Translations under genes and position numbers: made by a program
Part shown: positions 1 to 10,200 of the stretch, piece by piece
Layout: each line of letters begins with the position of its first letter
How positions within the stretch are numbered: position 1 is the stretch's first letter
The notes under the pieces: generated by a model
Seen by the model: the letters and a program-made list of their open reading frames with translations, nothing else
What the model was told of the DNA's origin: nothing
Database searches by the model: none
NCBI RefSeq assembly: GCF_009765835.1
Contig: NZ_LMUS01000006.1
Coordinates: forward strand, 2,004,438-2,068,437
DNA length: 64,000 bases
Origin: Granulicella sp. L56
GTDB lineage: Bacteria; Acidobacteriota; Terriglobia; Terriglobales; Acidobacteriaceae
Direction of reading: 5' to 3'

Positions 1-42
1 AAATGCCGGACGTGGGGCACCCCGTTGACTGCGGCTATGAAG

Positions 43-1599
43 TTACCTTGACGGCAGTTTGCAGGCAAAATTGTGCGCGTTGTTGGTGCTGCCTTTGCCG
101 CTATAGACGGCCACCTGCGGATAGGGGCAGAGCGGACGCGTGCGGTCGATCTCGCCCTCGGTTGTGTGGAAGGCGATGATCTTCTCGGGTGCGACGCCGT
201 TTTCTGCCCACTCTTCAAGCGCCGTAACTCCATCAAAATGGTTGGGACCGGGACCTCCGGTGCAGTGGTTCATGCCCGGCACCAGGAACAGGCGGAGGAA
301 CTGCGAAGTGTCCTTTCCAACCGTCGCCTGTACCTGGTTGTAGTAGTTGATGGTGTTGAGCGGCGAGATGTCGGGGTCGCTCCAGCCGTGATAGAGGATC
401 AGCTTGCCGCCGCGCCGCTGCAAGGGCCGCAGGTCGGGATCGACCGCATCGAGCGAGCGGCCGGTCTTGGCCAGCGCCGTCTTCATGTCGGTGTCGTAGT
501 TGAAGTTGAGCGCGTTGTAGTTGGGGTCTTCAAAGACCATGTTCTGGAAGAAGCCATCGGCGGCCTTCCAATGGGTTGCGGCGAAGGGCTTGTTGCCGGT
601 GATCCAGCTCGGCCAGCCGCCCGTCCCGGCTTCGCCGCCTGGCAAAATGCCAGGATAGATAAGATTGCCGTGAGAGTCATGCGCTCCGCCCCAGATGTCC
701 TTGATGGCCTTGACCTGTTTGCGAGTGAAGCAGGAGGACGAGGGCTCGCCTTCTTTACAGGTGAGCACCGCCGGGTCGAAGTGGCATTTGCGGGGGTCGT
801 CGAGCACGCCGTCCGCGACTCCATCGATGGCGTCGCAGGCTGCGATGACGGCGTTGGCCAGCAGCGGAACTTTTGAGGCCGGAATGTAACTCTCCGGGTC
901 TTTGAGGGTGGCGATGGAGTACCAGAGGTGCGCGCCTGCGTAGTGGCGCGTCCAGTTATTGGCGGGATCGCCTACAAGCAGGCCATCGTAGTCGTCGGGA
1001 AATCGCTGGGCTTCCATCAGGCCCTGTTCGCCGCCTTTGGAGCAGCCGACGTAGTACGAGTGCGCGGAGGCTTTGCCGTAGAAGGTCTGCGTGATCTGCT
1101 TGCCGTTGACCGTGGCAAGGTGCAGACCGCGGTAGCCGAAGTCGGCCACGAGCTCGGGGTGATGCAACGCCCAGGTCGAGTCGAAGCCGTTGCTGGGCGG
1201 GTTGTTGACGTGGCCGGTGTCGGTGCTGACGACCGCGTAGCCGCGTCTCAGCGCGGCAGCCATGGCGCGATAGCTGATGACGCCTGCGGTGCCGCCGTTG
1301 CCGACGCCCTGAAACTTACCGTTCCAGCTATGCAACGGCATCCAGACCTCGAACCGGATCGCTGGCTTTGTGGTTGCTGCGACTCGGCAGAATGCCGGGA
1401 GATTGCCGATCGTTGCGGTGGATTTGGGTACGGCGAAGTTGCCCGTCGAGACACTTGCGGCAGAGGTGATGACGGTTTCGGGAAGCTGGAGGTTGAGGAG
1501 GTCTTTGCAGGATTGCTGGGCAGCAAGCGGAGCCGCAAGGAGAAGCAGGGCGAGAATGGGCATGATTGAAGACGCGATGGAGGTCGGAAGGTTTCGCAC
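43..1599 (-). CDS. Secreted tannase / feruloyl esterase family protein
   Basis: This 518-residue protein belongs to the tannase/feruloyl esterase family of alpha/beta hydrolases, which cleave ester bonds of gallate or hydroxycinnamate groups in plant material. A signal peptide (about residues 1-28, ending in AAPLAAQQ) predicts export. The nucleophile motif GCSKGG places Ser187 next to Cys186, an Asp sits at 408 (HGWSDPD) and His445 is followed by Cys446 (MNHCTGG). The Cys-Ser and His-Cys neighbours are the family's hallmark, a disulfide tying the catalytic residues together. The start is a GTG with AAGGAG four bases upstream. The gene stands alone, facing away from the PEBP gene. The exact substrate (tannin, feruloyl ester or MHET-like ester) cannot be told from sequence. 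Confidence 0.9.
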   Translation of the reverse strand: MRNLPTSIASSIMPILALLLLAAPLAAQQSCKDLLNLQLPETVITSAASVSTGNFAVPKSTATIGNLPAFCRVAATTKPAIRFEVWMPLHSWNGKFQGVGNGGTAGVISYRAMAAALRRGYAVVSTDTGHVNNPPSNGFDSTWALHHPELVADFGYRGLHLATVNGKQITQTFYGKASAHSYYVGCSKGGEQGLMEAQRFPDDYDGLLVGDPANNWTRHYAGAHLWYSIATLKDPESYIPASKVPLLANAVIAACDAIDGVADGVLDDPRKCHFDPAVLTCKEGEPSSSCFTRKQVKAIKDIWGGAHDSHGNLIYPGILPGGEAGTGGWPSWITGNKPFAATHWKAADGFFQNMVFEDPNYNALNFNYDTDMKTALAKTGRSLDAVDPDLRPLQRRGGKLILYHGWSDPDISPLNTINYYNQVQATVGKDTSQFLRLFLVPGMNHCTGGPGPNHFDGVTALEEWAENGVAPEKIIAFHTTEGEIDRTRPLCPYPQVAVYSGKGSTNNAHNFACKLPSR

Positions 1600-2027
1600 G
1601 TTTCTCCTTATTGACTTGAATCGGGAGTCTGGTTCCCCCTCCTGGACTTAAAGTCCTAAAGTCTTAGAAAAATTAGGCTTGGGTTTAACGCCAAGTGTAG
1701 ACAAGTCTAACCAGACCCAAACCTGTGGGGGCTTCAGAATAGCTGATTTGTCAGGCATGGAGCGGAATTTGATACTGCTTGAAGATTGGATTTGGTTAAG
1801 GGTTGGGCGCGAGTGTGGATAGATCGCTTACGAACATTGTCGACCGCCAGAGCAAATTCGGAGATGGTGTAGAGGGATAAAGAACGAGCAACAGACTGCC
1901 TGACAAAAAGAATCGAGTAATTTAAAGACGGTTCGCTGGGAACGCGAATGCTGCTTGCGATGTTGGTGTAAATTTAGCCAAAGCTGACAATCCACTTCAA
2001 TTAGATTTCGAATTACGGGAGCGAAGA
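1600..2027. other. Intergenic region between divergent genes
   Basis: About 430 bp separate two divergently transcribed genes, so both promoters should lie here. No convincing ORF is seen on either strand. Near 1675-1725 an imperfect inverted pair (GGCTTGGGTTT and ACCCAAACC) flanks about 30 bp and could be an operator for the esterase gene, but this is weak. Confidence 0.4.
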
Positions 2028-2594
2028 ATGAAAAAGATCCTGATGTGTGCCGTGCTGATGTCGGCGTTCGTAGCGACTGCTCAGACTCCGGCTGCCCCGG
2101 CAGCCCCAAAGCCGGGCCTGACCCTGACTTCTTCCGCATTCGAGGATGGCGGGATTATTCCCGACAAGTACACGCGAGCGGTGGAAGCTCCTGTCTCTCC
2201 GAAGCTGACGTGGACACATGTGCCGGACGGCACGGTGAGCTTCGCGCTGATTCTGCACGATCCGGACACCTCGCTACAGAGGACGACGAACCAGGTGCTG
2301 CATTGGATGATCTTCAATATTCCGGGAAGCGCCAGCGAGCTACCGGAGAACGTGCCGACCGAGGCGACGTTAGCGGATGGGTCGATTCAGTCTGTGAACA
2401 CAGGAAAGAAGATCGGCTATATGGGCATGGGTGCGGGTGCGGCCGGGCCTTATCACCACTACACGTTCGAGCTGTTTGCGCTCGATACCAAGCTGAGCCT
2501 TGGGCCGGATGCGACACAAGCCGATGTGCTGAAGGCGGTGGAAGGGCATATTTTAGGGAAGGGCATTCTGGTGGGGCGGTTTCATCGGCCTTAG
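2028..2594 (+). CDS. YbhB/YbcL-family PEBP-like protein, exported
   Basis: A 188-residue member of the phosphatidylethanolamine-binding / Raf-kinase-inhibitor-like family (YbhB/YbcL type). The N-terminal 19-20 residues form a signal peptide (MKKILMCAVLMSAFVATAQ), followed by a Pro/Ala-rich linker. The ligand-pocket signatures are present: HDPD near the middle, HWMIFNIPG, and GPYHHYTFELFALD, which matches the family's GP.HxYxFxLYAL block. The start ATG has GGGAGCGAAG just upstream. The biological role of bacterial periplasmic PEBP proteins is poorly known; no neighbour suggests a partner. The gene is monocistronic and is followed by a palindromic repeat element. Confidence 0.88.
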   Translation: MKKILMCAVLMSAFVATAQTPAAPAAPKPGLTLTSSAFEDGGIIPDKYTRAVEAPVSPKLTWTHVPDGTVSFALILHDPDTSLQRTTNQVLHWMIFNIPGSASELPENVPTEATLADGSIQSVNTGKKIGYMGMGAGAAGPYHHYTFELFALDTKLSLGPDATQADVLKAVEGHILGKGILVGRFHRP

Positions 2595-2630
2595 AACCTG
2601 TCTAAAAAAACTATCAAGGTTTCTGGACAA

Positions 2631-2710
2631 TTCCCTCAGAGGCTAAAGCCTCTTTGCATAAGAAGGGACGCGGCTGAAGCCGCGTCCCTTCAAAAGAATG
2701 ACTTAATCAG
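2631..2710. repeat. Dispersed double-hairpin repeat, copy 1
   Basis: Two adjacent perfect hairpins, AGAGGCTAAAGCCTCT (about 2638-2653) and GGGACGCGGCTGAAGCCGCG extending to 2687, are joined by TTTGCATAAGAA. The same two-hairpin unit recurs at 15061-15130. The right flank ends in GACTTAATCAGAGG, whose inverse lies on the left flank of the other copy. It sits in the gap between the PEBP gene and the 3' end of the GH28 gene, where it may also act as a transcription terminator. It resembles a REP-type element. Confidence 0.75.
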
Positions 2711-2721
2711 AGGTTCCCTGG

Positions 2722-4431
2722 CTAGAGGGTCTTGTCGTCGGCGCTGTCCATCTGAGTGTCCTTTGCAGCGCGACTGAGAAGAATACGCAGGTCGGTGACC
2801 TTGTTCAGATGGAAGGCCGGTGGGTTGGTCGGCGCGGTCACGGCGATGAAGTCGGCGCGGTTGACCTCCTGAAGAGAGAACGATGGCCGCGGGTCTGCCT
2901 TCATCGGAGCGACTTCGACGTGGCTTAGCTCAAGATTGTCGACGTGGCGGAAGAAGAACCCCTGCGCAGGCATCGGCCCGAACATACCTGGGTCTGGATA
3001 CTTCTCTACCTCTTCCGGCGGAACGATGTTGACCTGGCTTGCATAATCTCCGCCCTGATGCTGAATGAAGATGTTCGAGAGCTTGATGTCCTTGATGGCG
3101 TAGCCGGGAATGCCGCTGATGATGGAGCACACCCTGGAGTTGTTGTTGTAGCTGACGAAGTTGTCGACGAGGATGCGTTGTAGCGTGCCGACGACCGTGC
3201 TCTGGTTGCCCGTGCCTTTGGGGCCGCGCAACCGAGCGCCCAGGCGGAAGAAGATAGGCGACTCGTAGACGTCGCGCTGGGTGATGTTGGTAATCGTGAT
3301 GTCTTCGCAGAGTGCGCCGTCTTCGGACTCGAGCGCGAGACCGTGGCAGCCCTCGAAGACGCAGTTCGAGATGGTGATGTTCTTGAAGCCGCCGTTCGAC
3401 TCGGTGCCGCACTTGATGCGCCCGGTGCGATAGACGTTGTGGACGTCGTCCGGGAACTTCTTCCAGGTGCCGTCGAGCACGCTGCCGAGCTCATAGGTGC
3501 CGGTGACGTAGCAGTTGGTGATGGTGACGTTTTCGGTCGCGCGGTTGTAGCCCAGCGCGAAGCTCGACTTGGGGCAGATGCCGTCGTCCCACGGCGAGTT
3601 GACGGTGCAGTTGGAGACGCGGACGTTCTTGCAGCAGTCGATGTCCATGCCGTCGCGATCGGTGTCGATCTTGAGGTTTTCGATGGTCAGGTTATCGACG
3701 CCGGTGAGAAGAAGGCCGAAGTGGCCGCCCTTGAGGATAGAGAAGTCGCGCAGAATCACGTTGCGACAGTTCTTCAGCGCGATGGCCTTATTACCGACTC
3801 CGGGCTGCTCGGCCTGATACATGGGATAGTCGCCGCGAGAGGGACGAGCGAAGGGTTTGCCGGGTGCGCCCGCAGGTCTGGGAGGCGCACCGGGAGGACG
3901 TCCGGGGCCAGCGCCGAAGCTGAGTCCCTTACCGTAGATGAGTCCCGGACCGGTGATGCTGAAGTCGTGGAGGTCTTCGCCCCAGATCAGCGAGTTGTGC
4001 CAGTGATTGTGTCCGTAGTCCTGGAAGGCATCGTAGCTGGTCTTCGGCTCTGCTGCATCGTAAGTGCCGCCGTTGTAGCCCGTGCTCTGGCCGGGCAGCG
4101 GCGAGTCGGCAGCGAGGATGGTCGCGCCCTGCGAGAGAAAGAGATCGACGTAGTTCTTGAGGTGGATCGAGAAGCAGAGATACGTTCCGGCGGGAAAGAG
4201 AACCGTGCCTCCGCCCGCTGCTGCCGCGGCTTCGATCGTGCGGTTGATGGCAGGAGTGTCTACCGTTTTGCCGTCTCCCGTCGCTCCGAAGGCGCGAACG
4301 TCGAAGACGCCGGAGCTGCTGTGCAGCGCGGGTTTTGAAGAGGCGTAGGCGGGCAGGGTGGCGGCAGCGGCGGCCAATCCCATGCCGCCAAACTTGAGGA
4401 GGTCGCGACGGGCAGAGTTGAAGGAGTCCAT
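2722..4431 (-). CDS. Glycoside hydrolase family 28 (polygalacturonase-like), Tat-exported
   Basis: A 569-residue right-handed beta-helix enzyme of GH28, which hydrolyses galacturonan or rhamnogalacturonan backbones. The N-terminus carries a twin-arginine motif (ARRDLLKFGG) and a hydrophobic stretch ending in PAYA, so the folded enzyme is probably exported by Tat. The active-site region shows DGMDID (Asp260, 263, 265) and WDDGI (Asp282-Asp283), matching the NTD and DD blocks of GH28. The usual GHG and RIK blocks are not in canonical form: the corresponding area reads GRIKCGTESNGGF and then GCHGLALES. A Pro/Gly-rich insert lies at about residues 176-200 (PGRPPGAPPRPAGAPG). It fits with the neighbouring tannase in plant-polymer breakdown. 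Confidence 0.85.
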   Translation of the reverse strand: MDSFNSARRDLLKFGGMGLAAAAATLPAYASSKPALHSSSGVFDVRAFGATGDGKTVDTPAINRTIEAAAAAGGGTVLFPAGTYLCFSIHLKNYVDLFLSQGATILAADSPLPGQSTGYNGGTYDAAEPKTSYDAFQDYGHNHWHNSLIWGEDLHDFSITGPGLIYGKGLSFGAGPGRPPGAPPRPAGAPGKPFARPSRGDYPMYQAEQPGVGNKAIALKNCRNVILRDFSILKGGHFGLLLTGVDNLTIENLKIDTDRDGMDIDCCKNVRVSNCTVNSPWDDGICPKSSFALGYNRATENVTITNCYVTGTYELGSVLDGTWKKFPDDVHNVYRTGRIKCGTESNGGFKNITISNCVFEGCHGLALESEDGALCEDITITNITQRDVYESPIFFRLGARLRGPKGTGNQSTVVGTLQRILVDNFVSYNNNSRVCSIISGIPGYAIKDIKLSNIFIQHQGGDYASQVNIVPPEEVEKYPDPGMFGPMPAQGFFFRHVDNLELSHVEVAPMKADPRPSFSLQEVNRADFIAVTAPTNPPAFHLNKVTDLRILLSRAAKDTQMDSADDKTL

Positions 4432-4512
4432 AGGCCAGCAATGCTAGCAGAAAATTGGTCTGACCATAAAGGGGCTTCCCGGCGATTATCGAACATTTCA
4501 AGGGAATAGGGG

Positions 4513-4592
4513 CATGTAACCGGAAAAGCGAGCTATTACCGGTTACATGCCACCTGCTGTAACCGGGTAAATGCGCTTTTAGTGGTTACATG
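4513..4592. repeat. Compound 80-bp imperfect palindrome
   Basis: The outer arms CATGTAACCGGAAAAGCG (4513-4530) and CGCTTTTAGTGGTTACATG (4574-4592) are inverted with a few mismatches, and the inner arms ATTACCGGTTACA (4536-4548) and TGTAACCGGGTAAAT (4558-4572) are also inverted. The first outer and first inner arms additionally form a perfect 13-bp inverted repeat (4511-4523 with 4539-4551). Lying just after the stop of the efflux operon and upstream of the GH28 gene, it could terminate the operon or bind a regulator. Confidence 0.65.
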
Positions 4593-4601
4593 AATCTGCG
4601 A

Positions 4602-6053
4602 CTAGAGTTTTGGCAGATTCGTCGTGTTCCAGCCGCCGCCGAGGGCCTTGATGAGCAGGACGCTGGCGTCCATCTGGCGGCGCATGATGTCGATGTCGTT
4701 GCGCTCGTTGATGAGCGCTGTCGTCTGTGCGGTGACGACCTGAAGATAGGTGTCGATGCCGCCGACGTAGCGGTTGTTGAAGATCTGTTGTGCCGATTGC
4801 GCCGATTGCGTGGCCTGATGCTGGTGCGCTGCTTCTGCATTGAGGACGCGCAGAGCGGTGAGGTTGTCTTCAACCTGCTGGAATGCGGTGAGTGAGGTCT
4901 GGCGATAGTTGGCGACGGTCTCGTCGTATCCGGCAAGGGCCTGCTGCGATGCGGAGCGGCGACGGCCTGCGTCGAAGAAGGTCTCGGAGAGCGTGGGGCC
5001 GACGGCCCAGAGGAAGCTGGAGCGGCTGAGGAGGTTCGACAGCGCGGTGGACTCGTAGCCTACAGCACCGTTGAGCGAGAGGGTGGGGAAGTAGGCGGCG
5101 CGGGCGATGCCGATGCGGTCGTTGGCCTCGGCGACGCGGCGTTCGGCGGCGGCGATGTCCGGACGGCGCTCCAGAAGTTCCGAGGGCAGACCGATGGGAA
5201 TGGCGGGAGGGCGCGCGTCGAGCGGAGTTGCGGCCAGCATGAAGGTCGCTGGCGGTTGGCCGATGAGGACGGCGATGGCGTGCTCGTATTGAGCGCGGAG
5301 CAGAGTGACATCGCTGGCTTCGACGCGTGCGGCTTCGAGCTGGGTGCGGGCCTGATCGACGTCGGACTGCGGAGCGACGCCGCCTTCGAAGCGGTTGTTG
5401 GTGATGCGGTAGGCGTCTTCGTAGTCCTTGACGGTGTCGTTGAGGAGCTTCTCTTCGGCGTCTGCGCTGCGGGCCTCGAAGTAGTCCATCGCAAGCTCGG
5501 CCTGCAGGCTGAGCAGGGCCGTCTGCATGTCGGCGGAGCTGGCCTGGGCCTCTTCGCGAGCGGCGTTGACGCCGTGGCGGATGCGTCCCCAGAGGTCGAT
5601 CTCGTAGTTGAGGTCGAGCGGGATCTGCGTGTCGGCTGTGCTGTTGCTGGTCGTGGTGAAGTAAGGGCGGTTGGCGGATTCGCGCTCGCCAACTGCTGAG
5701 GGCGACGTGCCGATGGTTGGGTAGAGATTGGAACGGTTGTACTGGATCAGCGCGCGTGCCTGGCGGAAGCGTGCTTCGGCTGCCTTGAGGCTCTGATTTT
5801 CGGCGGCTACCTTTGGCTCAAGCTGATTGAGCTGGGGATCGTTGAAGATCGTCCACCAATCGCCGCGCAGGACGGTGTCGGCAGGCTGTGCGGGATGCCA
5901 GTCGGCGTCTTCCTTGAAGTTGCTGGTGGCGGCGGTCGACTCTTTGTAGTTGGGCGCGAGCGGGACGTTCGGCTTGGTGTACTTGGGCCCGACCATGCAG
6001 CCGGAGAGCAGCAGCGCGGCGAGTGTGGAGGTCGCGATGAGGTAACGGCTCAT
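4602..6053 (-). CDS. RND efflux outer-membrane lipoprotein (NodT/OprM family)
   Basis: A 483-residue outer-membrane factor of the TolC/OprM class. The signal peptide ends in a lipobox (LLLSGC, Cys at about 19), so the mature protein is lipid-anchored. Two copies of the OEP fold follow, with typical signatures such as GDWWTIFNDPQLNQL, ARFRQARALI, ERRPDIAAAERRVAEAN and the C-terminal half-repeat with RRSASQQALAGYDETVANYR. It should form the exit duct for the adjacent permease and adaptor. Its ATG overlaps the stop of the adaptor gene by one base (TAATG), indicating translational coupling as the last gene of the operon. Confidence 0.93.
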   Translation of the reverse strand: MSRYLIATSTLAALLLSGCMVGPKYTKPNVPLAPNYKESTAATSNFKEDADWHPAQPADTVLRGDWWTIFNDPQLNQLEPKVAAENQSLKAAEARFRQARALIQYNRSNLYPTIGTSPSAVGERESANRPYFTTTSNSTADTQIPLDLNYEIDLWGRIRHGVNAAREEAQASSADMQTALLSLQAELAMDYFEARSADAEEKLLNDTVKDYEDAYRITNNRFEGGVAPQSDVDQARTQLEAARVEASDVTLLRAQYEHAIAVLIGQPPATFMLAATPLDARPPAIPIGLPSELLERRPDIAAAERRVAEANDRIGIARAAYFPTLSLNGAVGYESTALSNLLSRSSFLWAVGPTLSETFFDAGRRRSASQQALAGYDETVANYRQTSLTAFQQVEDNLTALRVLNAEAAHQHQATQSAQSAQQIFNNRYVGGIDTYLQVVTAQTTALINERNDIDIMRRQMDASVLLIKALGGGWNTTNLPKL

Positions 6054-7285
6054 TACTCACCCGCCTGTTTCTGCTGGCTTACTTGTGCGACGTGCACCTG
6101 CTGGCCCTCGATGAGAGAGTCGGAGGGATCGAGGATGACTTCGTCGCTGGTCTTTAGATCGGCGGCGGCGACCTCGACGACCTGACCGGCGTCGTGCGTG
6201 ATGGTGATGGGAACAAGGATGACCTTGTCGTCACGAACGACGCCGACGCGAAGGCCCTCGCTGCGGAAGAGCAGCGTGTTCGAGGGAATGGTGAGGTTGG
6301 CGATGCGCTCGGGCACCTTGAAGTGAACGAAGACGTAGGCGCCGGGCAGGAGCTGTCCCTTGGGGTTGTCGACATCGACCTCAACATTCAACGTGCGAGA
6401 GGCGGCGTCGATCATGTTGGAGTTGCGGGCGATGGTTCCTTTGAAGATCTGGCCGGGGAATTGATCGAGTGTGAGGGTCGCGGTGCTGCCGTTCTTGATG
6501 TCGCCTGCGTAGGCTTCGGGCACGGGGACGAAGACGCGAATCTTTTCGATCGAGGCGAGGTGGAAGAGCTCCTTGGGAGTGGTGTTGGAGCCGGCGTCGA
6601 TCAGAGCGCCGACGTCGACGTTACGCACGGTGACGATGCCGTCGAAGGGAGCGTAGATCTTCTCGAACGACTGCAACTGTTGCAGGCGGCGGACGTTGGC
6701 CATGGCCGCATCGACGGCAGCTTTCTTTGCGGCGGCGTCGCCGGTGGCCTGATCGGTCTCCTGCTTGGAGACGGAGTTGGTCTTGAGCAGATTGATGTAG
6801 CGGGCGGCGGTGGTGTTGGCGAGATCGAGATTGGCTTCGGTGCTCTTGAGGTCGGCCTCGGCGACTTGTAGCTGCTGGTCCAGCTCGGGTGTCTCGATGG
6901 TGGCCATCAACTGGCCTTTGCGGACGCGAGCGCCGATGTCGAAGTACCAGTGCTGGAGATAGCCGCTGGTGCGGGCGTAGATCGGTGTATCGATGTAGGC
7001 CTGAGTGTTGCCGGGCAGCGAGATCTCGGGCGTAAGCGGAGCGGCCGAGGGATGAATGACGTTGACCGAAAGAATCGCCGCAGCCTCGGTGTGCTTTTCG
7101 AGCGTGTGTTCGTCGGCGCTGCGAGAGAGGATGCCGAAGATGATGACGACCAGAAGGACGATGGCGACCACGGCCAGGGCGATCCAGACACCGGCGGAGA
7201 AGCCACGTCTTTCAGGCGCGGAGTTTGGCAAGTGCGACGGTGTGGTCGTGTCTGTATTCATTTCGGCGTTCGTCTGGCTGCTCAT
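6053..7285 (-). CDS. RND efflux periplasmic adaptor (HlyD/MFP family)
   Basis: A 410-residue membrane-fusion protein that bridges the inner-membrane permease and the outer-membrane factor. A cytoplasmic tail (residues 1-30) precedes a single transmembrane anchor (about 32-53, WIALAVVAIVLLVVIIF). The lipoyl-like domain (RTSGYLQHWYFDIGARVRKG), the alpha-helical hairpin, the second lipoyl half (IYAPFDGIVTVRNVDVGALI) and the beta-barrel follow. The start ATG overlaps the permease stop as ATGA, which decides it against start sites further upstream; the stop overlaps the outer-membrane gene as TAATG. Substrates are unknown. Confidence 0.92.
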   Translation of the reverse strand: MSSQTNAEMNTDTTTPSHLPNSAPERRGFSAGVWIALAVVAIVLLVVIIFGILSRSADEHTLEKHTEAAAILSVNVIHPSAAPLTPEISLPGNTQAYIDTPIYARTSGYLQHWYFDIGARVRKGQLMATIETPELDQQLQVAEADLKSTEANLDLANTTAARYINLLKTNSVSKQETDQATGDAAAKKAAVDAAMANVRRLQQLQSFEKIYAPFDGIVTVRNVDVGALIDAGSNTTPKELFHLASIEKIRVFVPVPEAYAGDIKNGSTATLTLDQFPGQIFKGTIARNSNMIDAASRTLNVEVDVDNPKGQLLPGAYVFVHFKVPERIANLTIPSNTLLFRSEGLRVGVVRDDKVILVPITITHDAGQVVEVAAADLKTSDEVILDPSDSLIEGQQVHVAQVSQQKQAGE

Positions 7286-10200
7286 ACTAGCTCCTGAAAT
7301 TCTTGTCCGATGGGTGTCTCTGGGTTCCGTTGGCGGCGGCCATGAAGAAGGGCGAAGACTGCGGGAACGAAGACCAGCGTGGCGACGGTGGCGCAGGAGA
7401 GGCCGCCGATGACGGCGCGCCCTAGAGGCGCGTTCTGCTCGCCGCCATCGCCGAGGCCGAGGGCCATGGGGATCATGCCGATGATCATAGCGAGCGCGGT
7501 CATGATGACGGGACGGAAGCGCGTGGCACCGGCTTCGAGCGCGGCGGTGACGGCGTCGCCGTGCTGATCGAGGCGTTCTTTCGCGAAGGAGACGACGAGG
7601 ATGCTGTTGGCCGTCGCCACGCCCATGCACATGATGGCTCCCATCAGCGCGGGAACGCTGAGCGTGGTGTGCGTGACGAAGAGGAAGAGAACGATTCCAG
7701 CCAGCGCAGCGGGAAGCGCGGTAATGATGATGAAGGGATCGAGCCACGACTGGAAGTTGACTACGATCAGAAGGTAGACGAGAACGATGGCGAAGCCGAG
7801 GCCGGAGAGCAGACCGATGTACGAGGTCCGCATGGTTTCGATCTGGCCGCGGACACGGATGAAGCTGCCACGGGGCAATGACTTTTTGCTGGAATCGACG
7901 ATCTTGTCGATCTGGCGGGAGACGGAGCCGAGGTCGCGGTCCTGCACGTTGCCGTAGATGTCGAGCACGCGGCGGATGTTGTAGTGGTTGACGACGGCCA
8001 TCTCCGTACCGCGATGGATATCGGCGACGTCGGCCAGGATCTCGGGCGTCTTCATGGTCGGCGAGGTGATAGGGATGTTGCGCAGATCGCTGAGCGACTG
8101 AATATCGTACTGCGGAGCCTGAGCGACGATGCTGTAGTTGACGCCGTTTCTCGTGTTGAGAAAGAACATGGGGCTTAGCTGCGAGCTGCCGCTGAGGATG
8201 TTGACGATGCTGCCGCCTACGTCGTGCTCGGTATAGCCGCCTTGCGAGGCCTTGGTGCGGTCGACGCTGATGTTGAGGGTGGGATAGTCGTCGGGCTGCT
8301 GGATGCGCAGATCGACGAGGCCGGGGACTTGGCGTAGCTGGCGGAGGATGTCGTTGGCGACTGTGCGATTGCCTGCGATGTTGGCGCCTTCGAGTTGCAC
8401 GTCGATTGGGGAAGGCAGGCCGAAGTTGAGGATCTGGGTGACGATGTCGGACGGCAGGAAGTAAAAGATGGTTCCGGGAAACTCGCGCGCGAGCTTGTCG
8501 CGGAGGGCGTCAACGTATTTCTCGGTGGGGTGGTGGTCCTCTTTGAGGGAGACGAGGATGTCGGCGTCGCCTGCTCCGATGAGGCCGGAGGTGGCGTGCT
8601 GGAAGTTCAGCGGGCTGTAAGGGAGGCCGATGTTGTCGAGGATGTTGTCCAGCTCGGACGATGGCACGGTACGGCGGATGGACTGCTCGACGAGATCGCA
8701 GAGGCGGGCCGTCTCTTCAATGCGGGTGCCGCTCTTGGCGCGAACATGAAGGATGAACGAGCCGTTGTCGGTGTTGGGGAAGAAGTTCTGCCCAAGGAAT
8801 GGGAGCAGGATGAAGGCGCAGAGGCAGAGCACGATGAAGATTGGAACGAAGATCAGGCGCACCTGAATCAGACGGTCGAGAATGCCCTGATAGGTGAGGC
8901 GGACGCGCTCGAAGCCTCGCTCGAAGCTGCGCTGGAAGCGGGCAAAGATGTTGCGCGAGGGCGCGGCGTGGCTGTCGTGCGCTTTGAGCAGATACATCGC
9001 CATGGTCGGCACCAGGGTTCGCGACAGGACGTAGGAGGCGAGCATGGCGAAGACGACGGCTTCGGCGAGCGGGACGAAGAGGTAGCGGGAGACGCCGCTG
9101 AGGAAGAACATCGGCAGGAAGACGATGCAGATGCAGAGGGTGGAGACGAGGGCGGGGATGGAGATTTGCGCCGCGCCGTTGAGGATGGCTTCGTGGAGGG
9201 CCTGCCCCTCTTCGAGATAGCGCTCGATATTTTCGATGGTGACGGTGGCGTCGTCGACGAGGATGCCGACGGCGAGGGCGAGGCCGCCCAGCGTCATGAT
9301 GTTGATGGTTTCGCCAAGGAAGCTGAGGATGATGATCGAGGTAAGGATCGACAGCGGAATGGAGATGCCGATGATGACCGTGCTGCGCCAGCTTCCGAGG
9401 AAGAGCAGGATCATGAGGCCGGTGAGGACGGCGGCGATGATGGCTTCGCGGATGACGCCATCGATGGAGGCGCGGACGAAGAGGGACTGGTCGCCGAGGA
9501 GCCTGATATTGAGCTCAGGCGGAAGGGTGGTTTTAAGCTGCGGCAGCATGGCGCGGATTCCACCGACCACGCTAAGGGTGGACGCTTTGCCTGACTTCAA
9601 GACGCTGATGAGCACGCCGCGATGGCCGTCCTGCCGGACGACGTTGGTCTGCGGAATGCTGCCGTCGGTGACAGTGGCGACATCGCGAATGTAGACGGTA
9701 GCGCCGTTGATCTGGCGTACCGGGATATTGCTGATGCCTTCAACCGTGATCGGGGAGGAGTTGAGAACGACGTCGTACTCGTCCATACCGATCTTGGCGG
9801 TGCCGCCGGGCTGGACGACATTTTGCTGCGACATGGCATTGAGGACGTCAGTAGGCGATAACCCCTTAGACTGCAATAATTTGGGCTTAAGCTCGATCAT
9901 GACGGAGCGCTGCTGGCCGCCATAGACGTTGGGCACGATGGCGCCGGGGATGGTGATGAGCTGGGGGCGGACGAAGTTGAGGCCAAGATCGTTCAACTGC
10001 TGCTCGGACAGGCCCTTTCCAGAGAGGCCGAGCTGGAGGATGGGAACGCTGGAGGCGCTGAAGTCGATGATCTCCGGCGGGAGGATGCCGGGGGGGAGCG
10101 ACTTGAGCATGTACTGCGAAGTAGCGCTTACCTGGGCGTTGGCGGTATCGAGGCTGGCACCGGGCTGGAGATAGATCTTAACGACGACCCAACCGTTAAC

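Noticed and set aside
2631-2710. Repeat as part of a CRISPR array
   Set aside because: Only two distant copies exist, with no regular spacers and no cas genes.
8395-9594. Long open frame antisense to the RND permease
   Set aside because: The Glu/Asp/Gly/Val-rich product is typical of a shadow frame and has no recognisable motif.
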